A DNA stretch of 64,000 nucleotides, from the NCBI GenBank assembly GCA_046758865.1, contig JBHIBD010000001.1, positions 30,377-94,376 on the forward strand. The letters are read 5' to 3'. Positions 58,408 to 64,000 of this stretch are shown one piece after another. The notes under the pieces were generated by a model. The model was not told the origin of the DNA and made no database searches. It was given only the letters and a program-made list of their open reading frames with translations. Numbering within the stretch: position 1 is the first letter of the stretch; each line of letters begins with the position of its first letter. This DNA comes from JBHIBD01 sp046758865 (GTDB taxonomy: Bacteria; Planctomycetota; Brocadiia; Brocadiales; Bathyanammoxibiaceae). Made by a program: the position numbers and the translations under genes.

Positions 58408-59178
58408 TTATCTACATACCTTCGTCTCCCCACCCGCTATCAGGGAAACCCTTTTAAGATCTTCCGGAGAATTCACACCAAGCACCTCATTGGGGTCAGA
58501 GACAACAACGGCACTTACCCTCTTGCCCATGCCACTAAGGACCTCTATTACCTGCGTTAGATAATATTCGCCCTTCCTATTACCCGGGGTAAGCCTTTCA
58601 AGGGCCTCCAGAAGGGGGGCTAACCTGAAGCAGTAGACACCCGAGTTCACCTCCTTTATCTCTGCCTCTTCCTCGGTGGCGTCCAATTCCTCCACAATCC
58701 CTCTCACCCGACCCTGCACATCCCTCACCACGCGGCCGTAACCCCTGGGGTCATCAAGATATGCAGTAACGATGGTTGCATCAGAGTGGGTCTCCCGATG
58801 CATCTTTCCAAGGGTCTTTATTGTATCAGGTTTTACAAGGGGGGCGTCTCCAGGAAGTACTATTATATCCTCAGGCGTGTCATCAATAACATGGCTCTTT
58901 AAAAGGGCGCTTGCAACCTTCAGGGCATCTCCAGTGCCCAACTGCTGGGGCTGCTCTACCCAATCCACCCCAAGCCCCTCCAGCACCATGGTAACCCCCT
59001 CTTTCTTGTGGCCAACTACCACCAAGACCCTCGTAATGCCTGCCTTCCTCACTGCGTTAATCACCCACTCTATCATGGGCCTGCCGCATAATCTGGCGAG
59101 CACTTTCGGGCCCGGGGAGCCCATCCTAGTACCCTTGCCCGCAGCAAGGATAATAACCACTTCTCTACATAAGCTCAT
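58408..59178 (-). CDS. GlmU-like UDP-GlcNAc pyrophosphorylase, N-terminal domain only
   Basis: The 256-residue protein starts VVIILAAGKGTRMGSPGPKV, the nucleotidyltransferase signature of the GlmU N-terminal domain. It has LARLCGRPMIEWVINAVRKA, QLGTGDAL and LPGDAPLV with catalytic-type acidic residues, and EVNSGVYCF. GlmU is normally about 455 residues, with a left-handed beta-helix acetyltransferase domain after residue 230; that half is absent. The acetyltransferase may be another gene elsewhere, or the protein may make another NDP-sugar. It follows the conserved order before prs. Confidence 0.85.
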   Translation of the reverse strand: MSLCREVVIILAAGKGTRMGSPGPKVLARLCGRPMIEWVINAVRKAGITRVLVVVGHKKEGVTMVLEGLGVDWVEQPQQLGTGDALKVASALLKSHVIDDTPEDIIVLPGDAPLVKPDTIKTLGKMHRETHSDATIVTAYLDDPRGYGRVVRDVQGRVRGIVEELDATEEEAEIKEVNSGVYCFRLAPLLEALERLTPGNRKGEYYLTQVIEVLSGMGKRVSAVVVSDPNEVLGVNSPEDLKRVSLIAGGETKVCR

Positions 59179-59202
59179 TTTTTCAAAATTATTTTATAAA
59201 AG

Positions 59203-59274
59203 CTACCCGGGGAGGACTCGAACCTCCAATGAGAGATCCAAAATCTCTAGTGTTACCGATTACACCACCGGGTA
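59203..59274 (-). tRNA. trnQ: tRNA-Gln(UUG)
   Basis: Folded on the minus strand, the 72-base gene has the acceptor stem UACCCGG/CCGGGUA with discriminator G, and a D-loop with UAAUCGGUAA. The anticodon stem AGAGA/UCUCU encloses the loop UUUUGGA (anticodon UUG), and the T-arm is GGAGG-UUCGAGU-CCUCC. CCA is not encoded. The 5' end overlaps the last codons of ilvD, whose stop codon lies at 59262-59260 in the D-arm. Confidence 0.95.
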
Positions 59275-60930
59275 GTGATCGGCCTCCAACACAGCCCCTT
59301 TACTGGCTGAGCTAACCAACCGAGCGTATCTGGCAAGATAGCCATTCACCTGGGGTGTGACGGGCTTCCACTTAGTCCTGCGCCCCTCGAGTACATCCTC
59401 TGATACATGGAGCTCTAACCGGCGGTTAGGTATATCTATAAAAATCTCATCGCCGTCTTCAACCAGACCAATAGTGCCACCTACGATGGCCTCCGGGCAG
59501 ACATGTCCAACGCACGGCCCACGGGTACCGCCTGAGAAACGGCCGTCTGTGATGAGGGCTACGGAGGTCTCAAGGCCCATCCCCACCAGGGCCGCAGTGG
59601 GAGAGAGCATCTCCCGCATACCAGGGCCGCCCTGGGGCCCCTCATACCTAATCACCACCACGCTTCCAAGGCCAATCTCCTTGTTCATTATGGCCTTCAT
59701 GGCCTGTTCTTCTCTATTAAAAACCCTAGCGCGGCCCTTAAAACGCCTGGCCTCCGCGGCGACCGCACTCTGCTTAACAACGGCACCTTCTGGAGCAAGG
59801 TTGCCATAGAGGATAGCTATGCCCCCTTCCCCGCCACTGACCTCCTCCTTGGTCTTTATCACCTTCGGGTCTGAGACCTCTGCCTCTTCCGCAATCTCCA
59901 ATACCCTCTTGCCACTCACCGTCATACAATCATTAAGGTCTCCCGCCAACCTCTTCGTAACGGCTGGAATGCCTCCTGCATAATATAGGTCCTCAAGGAA
60001 ATATTCTCCACCCGGCACAAGGCTAACCAGGTGGGGTATCCGCTTGCTCGTTTCATTAAACTGGTCTAAGGTAATCTCTACCCCGGCCTCTCTTCCTATG
60101 GCAGGTAGATGAAGACACGTGTTAGTAGACCCTCCCAGGGCCATGTCCATCACCATCGCATTCTCAAAGGCCTCGGGGGTCATTATGGTTCGTGCGGTTA
60201 CATCTTCTTTGGCCAGCCTGACCGCTACCTGCCCGCTCTTATAGGCAATCCTATCCTTTTCCGCAGAGATGGCCAGAGCAGCAGCACAACCAGGCAGGGA
60301 CATACCCATGATCTCGGTCAAACAGGCCATGGTATTGGCCGTATAAAGGCCCTGGCAGGAACCCGCCCCCGGGCATGCCTCCATCTCCAGCCGGTCCATC
60401 TCCTCCTGGGTGATCTCCCCCTTTCGTCTCCTCCCCACGGCCTCAAATGTATCACCTACTAGGGAGAGCCTCTTTCCCCTGAAATGGCCGCACAGCATGG
60501 GGCCAGCCGTTACCACTATGCCAGGTATGTCCAGCCTGGCCAGGGCCATTAACATCCCTGGGGTAATCTTATCACAATTGGTGAGTAATACCAGACCATC
60601 CAGGCTATGTGCGCTGGCCACACATTCAATGGCATCGGCTATCACCTCCCTTATGGCCAAGGAGTAACGCATGCCTGGGTGTCCCATTGCTATGCCATCG
60701 CATATCCCAGGGATGCCAAAGACAAAACTCACCCCACCGCCTGCATGCACGCCTTTCTCTATGGCTACCTCCAGGCGTCTCATATGGACATGTCCTGGGA
60801 TAAGCTCGGTGTAGCTACTGGCCACGCCTATGAAGGGCTTTTTTAAGTCCTCCTTGTCTAGACCTGTAGCAAAGAGAAGGGATCTAGCAGGGGCGCGCTC
60901 TAGCCCTGCCTTTACAACGTCGCTACGCAA
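59260..60930 (-). CDS. ilvD: Dihydroxy-acid dehydratase
   Basis: This is the third step of branched-chain amino acid synthesis. The 556-residue protein has the iron-sulphur cysteines in context: LLTNCDKITPGM and CPGAGSCQGLYTANTM, with a further ICDGIAMGH cysteine. KGRARVFNREEQAM and YEGPQGGPGMREM are in the usual order. It starts with TTG at 60930 (AAAGGA five bases upstream). Its last codons encode YPVV and its TAA lies inside the tRNA-Gln gene. Confidence 0.95.
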   Translation of the reverse strand: MRSDVVKAGLERAPARSLLFATGLDKEDLKKPFIGVASSYTELIPGHVHMRRLEVAIEKGVHAGGGVSFVFGIPGICDGIAMGHPGMRYSLAIREVIADAIECVASAHSLDGLVLLTNCDKITPGMLMALARLDIPGIVVTAGPMLCGHFRGKRLSLVGDTFEAVGRRRKGEITQEEMDRLEMEACPGAGSCQGLYTANTMACLTEIMGMSLPGCAAALAISAEKDRIAYKSGQVAVRLAKEDVTARTIMTPEAFENAMVMDMALGGSTNTCLHLPAIGREAGVEITLDQFNETSKRIPHLVSLVPGGEYFLEDLYYAGGIPAVTKRLAGDLNDCMTVSGKRVLEIAEEAEVSDPKVIKTKEEVSGGEGGIAILYGNLAPEGAVVKQSAVAAEARRFKGRARVFNREEQAMKAIMNKEIGLGSVVVIRYEGPQGGPGMREMLSPTAALVGMGLETSVALITDGRFSGGTRGPCVGHVCPEAIVGGTIGLVEDGDEIFIDIPNRRLELHVSEDVLEGRRTKWKPVTPQVNGYLARYARLVSSASKGAVLEADHYPVV

Positions 60931-61183
60931 GAGGATCCTTTAACTTACTGACTAAAGGTTGAAGTGTATAAGTGCAAAGATAACAAAGGATTAAAATACT
61001 TTACATGCTCTTCACAAAAGCAAAATGCTATCACAGCTCGTTGGTCAAGTCAAGCAATTTCCCACTGACTAGAATCCCCTTGACTTTCCTCCTCAAGCCT
61101 GTTTAACTTATGCATCAATAATATCTTGTGATGCGCGCCCCCCTCCGTCCTGCTGGCCCACTGAACCACTAGGGCGTTATAAA

Positions 61184-61624
61184 ATGGACCCCTTTAAAAT
61201 GATATTAATAAGCGGATGCCTTGTTGGTTTGGAGTGCAGGTACGACGGCAGCACCGAGAAAAAAGATAGCTTGCTGGCCTCACTCAAAGGCGCCAACCTC
61301 CTGCCCTTTTGCCCCGAGCAAATGGGTGGGCTTTCTACCCCGAGACCCAGGGCAGAGATAATAGGTGGCGATGGACACGATGTCTTGGCCCACAAGGCCA
61401 GGGTCATCAGCGAAGAGGGTGAAGACATCACCGAGCCCTTTATTCGTGGTGCCACAGAGTCAATGAAACTTGTACGGCTCTTTAACATAACCGAGGCCTA
61501 TCTGAAGGGCAAGAGTCCGTCTTGCGGCCTTGGGACAATACTTAGAAATGGCCACCAAGTCAAAGGCAATGGAGTATGTGCCGCACTGCTATCTCAGAAC
61601 GGCATAAAGATTACCTGCGTCTGA
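61184..61624 (+). CDS. DUF523-family protein
   Basis: The 146-residue protein has the DUF523 hallmarks: SGCLVGLECRYDG at the N-terminus, LPFCPEQMGGLSTPR, FIRGATESMKLVRLFNI and KGKSPSCGLG. These conserved cysteines occur in most family members, which are widespread but uncharacterised. A weak ribosome-binding site precedes the ATG at 61184. It begins a new plus-strand group after ilvD, which runs away from it. Confidence 0.85.
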   Translation: MDPFKMILISGCLVGLECRYDGSTEKKDSLLASLKGANLLPFCPEQMGGLSTPRPRAEIIGGDGHDVLAHKARVISEEGEDITEPFIRGATESMKLVRLFNITEAYLKGKSPSCGLGTILRNGHQVKGNGVCAALLSQNGIKITCV

Positions 61625-61666
61625 AGTGATGAGACCTCTGAAAACCCTGCATCTGCCTGAGGCGGA

Positions 61667-61783
61667 TCATCCTGAGGGGAATATTATTGTAGCGGCAGAG
61701 CAAGCTCTGTTTGGTTCTGCCTAATATCGAGCAAGTCATGCCGAAGGCATGGCTCGACCACTACAGTATAGCTCAGAATGACA
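61667..61783. repeat. REP-like palindromic repeat
   Basis: Ends TCATCCTGAG (from 61667) and CTCAGAATGACA (to 61783) are the typical ends of REP/palindrome units. Between them are hairpins CAGAG-CAAG-CTCTG and CATGCC-GAA-GGCATG. It fills most of the gap between DUF523 and the DedA-like gene, which starts within a few bases of its end. Confidence 0.55.
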
Positions 61784-61790
61784 CAGGACA

Positions 61791-62447
61791 TTGGAGCATC
61801 ATTTGCAGAGGTCTCGAGACGGTAAACCCACTTTTCGAGCAGAAGAGATACGGGGGACTACACTGTTAAAGAGACTTCAAGATTGGACACTCCACTGGGC
61901 AAAGACGCCTTATGCCACATTTTTCCTCTTTATGGTAGCCTTTGCCGAGGCGTCCTTTTTTCCCATCCCCCCCGACATACTACTCATCGCCCTGGCGCTT
62001 GCCATACCATCGAAGGCCTTCTGGTATGCCCTTATCTGTAGCGTCGGCTCTGTACTCGGGGGATGCCTTGGATACATCATCGGTTACGAGCTGTTCGAAC
62101 ACGTGGGTAAACCCATCATAAATTTCTACGATTTGTGGAAGGAGTTCGATTACGTAAGCACACGGTTCCACGAAAACGCCTTCGCAGCCATAGCTGTTGC
62201 CGGTTTCACCCCCATACCGTATAAACTCTTTACTATTGCGGCAGGAGCCTGTAAAATTGATTTTTCTACCTTGGTAGTAGCGTCGATATTGAGCCGAAGC
62301 TCAAGGTTTCTTGCGGAAGGTGCTTTAATATATTTCTTCGGTGAGAGGGTAAAGACTTTTATTGAGAAATACTTCAACATGCTCTCTATAGCCTTTGTGG
62401 TGCTGCTTGTACTCGGATACATGCTTCTCAAAGTCTTATCAAAGTGA
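61791..62447 (+). CDS. DedA/YqaA-like membrane protein
   Basis: The protein has LQDWTLHWAKTPYATFFLFM, a hydrophobic AEASFFPIPPDILLIALALA with the PIPPD motif of the SNARE-associated/DedA family, and GSVLGGCLGYIIG. RFHENAFAAIAVAGFTPIPYKLFTIAAGACKI and about four to five membrane helices follow. The start is uncertain: TTG at 61791 leaves 24 hydrophilic residues, probably read from repeat-derived sequence, before the family's usual beginning, and CTG at 61863 is a candidate. DedA proteins are linked to lipid carrier translocation, here unproven. Confidence 0.75.
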   Translation: MEHHLQRSRDGKPTFRAEEIRGTTLLKRLQDWTLHWAKTPYATFFLFMVAFAEASFFPIPPDILLIALALAIPSKAFWYALICSVGSVLGGCLGYIIGYELFEHVGKPIINFYDLWKEFDYVSTRFHENAFAAIAVAGFTPIPYKLFTIAAGACKIDFSTLVVASILSRSSRFLAEGALIYFFGERVKTFIEKYFNMLSIAFVVLLVLGYMLLKVLSK

Positions 62448-62508
62448 GTAAGCAATTATGCACAGGCCAGCAATAAGAAACCTTTACGAAAGTGGCTCCA
62501 ACGCCATA

Positions 62509-62583
62509 TGTCATTCTGAGCAAAGTGAAGAATCTCTTGAACACCCTGGAGATTGCTTCGGGACGTTGTCCCTCGCAATGACA
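62509..62583. repeat. REP-like element A
   Basis: TGTCATTCTGAGCAAAGTGA (from 62509) and the complementary-type end CCTCGCAATGACA (to 62583) bracket GAATCTC and GAGATTGCTTC, giving an imperfect palindrome. This repeat type (GTCATTGCGAGC...GCAATGAC) is common in several bacterial genomes. It lies within an open frame. Confidence 0.7.
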
Positions 62584-64000
62584 GAATGGCAAAACGAAGG
62601 CCTAGTCTCTGGCAAAGCGAATCAACCCCAGCGTGTCATTGCGAGCGAAGCGAAGCAATCTAGCATTCCAGAGATTTTTCGGTCGTTTCACTCCCTCAGA
62701 ATAACATCAATTGCACAAAGTGTTTCAGGGGTCTCAATAATTATTATCATAACAATCCTCCTGGTGCTCTCTCCCGGACTCTCTGCCCAGACCACCAAAA
62801 CAGAAAATGAAGTATATGGTCCGGTGGTATCGGGCTTCTTCTATCCAAGAGCGGAGGATAAGCTGCAAAAGATGATTACTACTCTGCTGGACAAGGCAAC
62901 AAAACAAGAGATCCAAGGAAGGCCCGTGGCACTCATTTCTCCACATGCTGGATACGACTACTCAGGGGGGGTAGCTGCCCACGGTTACAGGGCCATCAAG
63001 GGAAAGGACTACAAAAGGGTCGTAGTCCTTGCCCCAAGCCACTATGGCAAGAGATACAGGGGGGTAGCCGTTCTAAAGGCATCTCGATATAAAACGCCTC
63101 TGGGGGAGATAGAAATAGATACAGAGGTCTGCAATGAACTTGTTAATAACTCCCCCCCTCTCGAATCATACAAGCTAATTGATTATTCTACGGCGCCCTA
63201 CAAGAACGAACATTCTATAGAGACACAGCTCCCCTTTCTGCAGACAGTCCTTGGTGAATTTAAGCTGGTACCGCTACTCGTAGGACTGCTCATGGACGAC
63301 GACTACAGTAAAGTTGCTGACGCCATTAAGCCTTACATCGACGACAGTACCCTGATTGTTGCCAGCACCGACTTCACCCACTATGGGCGAAGGTTTAATT
63401 ATGTACCGTTCTTTACCGAAATAGAAAAGAAGATCAAGGACCTTGACTACGGGGCTATAGACCAAATTCTTGAGATGGATTTCGACGGCTTTGTCGGCTA
63501 CAGGAAAAAGACAGGGATAACCGTCTGCGGGTTCATGCCTGTAGCAGTGCTCATAAAACTCCTGTCCACTTATACTGACGTCCAGGGCACTGTGCTGAAA
63601 TACGATACATCCGGCAGGATGGTAGAAGATTTTAGCCACTCCGTCAGTTACGCCTCCATAATCTTTACCGCCCCGACGGGAAAAAAGACAGGTAAGGCAC
63701 TGAAACTACCCGTACCTGACCGCCAGACCGTCCTCGTAGCCGACCCTCCGGAGGGAGGTAGGAGGGCAACAGGAGGAGAGGTACTGTCGACAGATGGGCA
63801 CACACAAACACCAGGTCTTATTACTGACGAAGAGGGCGAAGTACTGCTGGGCATTGCCCGTTACACCTTGGAAACCTATACGCGAACAAAAGAACTTCCC
63901 GAGATTGCAGAAGACCATCTAACACCAAAACTAAGGAAAAAGAGTGGTGTGTTCGTTACCCTGAAGAAAAACGGCATGCTAAGGGGCTGCATAGGTCACA
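62578..64000 (+). CDS. MEMO1-AMMECR1 fusion, AmmeMemoRadiSam system B/A (partial, right edge)
   Basis: A frame open from 62458 to the window edge encodes a MEMO1-like domain: PVVSGFFYPRAEDKLQKM, PVALISPHAGYDYSGGVAAH and APSHYGKRYRG, with TDFTHYGRRF near the end of the domain. An AMMECR1 domain follows, LLGIARYTLETYT with VFVTLKKNGMLRGCIGH at the edge. The two are usually separate proteins B and A. A hydrophobic SIIIIITILLVLSPGLSA precedes the MEMO1 part, suggesting export or membrane attachment. The codons before it read through two REP-like repeats; the ATG at 62578 lies in the first of them and 62458 is the earliest. The true start is uncertain. The family is linked to a radical SAM enzyme, absent here. 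Confidence 0.75.
   Translation, partial: MTEWQNEGLVSGKANQPQRVIASEAKQSSIPEIFRSFHSLRITSIAQSVSGVSIIIIITILLVLSPGLSAQTTKTENEVYGPVVSGFFYPRAEDKLQKMITTLLDKATKQEIQGRPVALISPHAGYDYSGGVAAHGYRAIKGKDYKRVVVLAPSHYGKRYRGVAVLKASRYKTPLGEIEIDTEVCNELVNNSPPLESYKLIDYSTAPYKNEHSIETQLPFLQTVLGEFKLVPLLVGLLMDDDYSKVADAIKPYIDDSTLIVASTDFTHYGRRFNYVPFFTEIEKKIKDLDYGAIDQILEMDFDGFVGYRKKTGITVCGFMPVAVLIKLLSTYTDVQGTVLKYDTSGRMVEDFSHSVSYASIIFTAPTGKKTGKALKLPVPDRQTVLVADPPEGGRRATGGEVLSTDGHTQTPGLITDEEGEVLLGIARYTLETYTRTKELPEIAEDHLTPKLRKKSGVFVTLKKNGMLRGCIGH
62634..62705. repeat. REP-like element B
   Basis: TGTCATTGCGAGCGAAGCGA and AGCAATCT (62634-62663) form one arm. A degenerate arm AGATTTTTCGGTCGTTTCAC with CCTCAGAATAACA (to 62705) forms the other. 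It is the second copy of the repeat type at 62509 and lies 50 bases after it, inside the frame of the MEMO1-AMMECR1 gene. Confidence 0.65.

Noticed and set aside
1..64000. CRISPR arrays, rRNA genes, prophage, complete insertion sequences
   Set aside because: I looked for regular spaced repeats, rRNA blocks, phage structural genes and transposases with terminal repeats and saw none.

Overview
The window reads as a chromosome segment of a Gram-negative bacterium with a lipopolysaccharide-type outer membrane (lpxC, lpxA, bamA and an OmpH/Skp chaperone are present). Gene content and order (rpsB-tsf-pyrH-frr beside an lpx/bam block, a periplasmic haem-binding sensor protein, a large exopolysaccharide locus) suggest a Planctomycetota lineage of the Brocadiales type. 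There is no rRNA gene here, so that placement is inference; other deep-branching Gram-negative phyla with similar REP-like repeats are possible.

Layout. (1) 1-12592, minus strand: a polysaccharide assembly operon with a Wzx-type flippase (cut by the left edge), several glycosyltransferases, a methyltransferase, a B12 radical SAM enzyme, and a GDP-sugar branch (gmd, an RfbH/ColD-like dehydratase, a Fcl-like epimerase). Its promoter-proximal end carries a scar: remnants of an asparagine-synthetase-like gene and of a second gmd (12595-13030). (2) 13045-14139, minus: two secreted proteins. (3) 14172-14389: two 109-bp direct repeats, each holding a palindrome flanked by divergent promoter-like elements. 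(4) 14393-21810, plus: polysaccharide export (Wza-like), Wzz and BY-kinase co-polymerase, a broken Uma2 gene, an O-antigen-ligase-like protein, a TPR protein and an FAD reductase. (5) 21807-32347, plus, visibly more AT-rich: a sugar cassette with an epimerase, a fused nucleotidyltransferase-kinase, a GmhA-like isomerase, two related radical SAM/SPASM enzymes, a Nudix hydrolase, a split transketolase, an RmlD-like reductase, a GT2, and two membrane proteins with winged-helix-like tails. (6) 32365-39520, plus: B12 radical SAM, GT39-like enzyme, a paralogue of the secreted protein at 13648, a large lipoprotein, and manC. (7) 39828-43051, minus: a haem-sensor/histidine kinase/response regulator operon. 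(8) 43395-60930, minus: housekeeping block (frr, pyrH, tsf, rpsB, lpxA, lpxC, skp, bamA, dnaB, rplI, rpsR, ssb, rpsF, pth, rplY, prs, glmU-like, tRNA-Gln, ilvD). (9) 61184-64000, plus: DUF523, a DedA/YqaA membrane protein, REP-like repeats, and a MEMO1-AMMECR1 fusion cut by the right edge.

Working together, ManC would supply GDP-mannose to Gmd, the dehydratase and epimerase would make a GDP-linked 6-deoxy or 3,6-dideoxy sugar, and the central cassette could make a heptose-like sugar with transketolase supplying sedoheptulose 7-phosphate. Glycosyltransferases assemble the repeat unit, and flippase, ligase, Wzz/BY-kinase and Wza-like proteins polymerise and export it. These pathway links are inference from families and neighbourhood.
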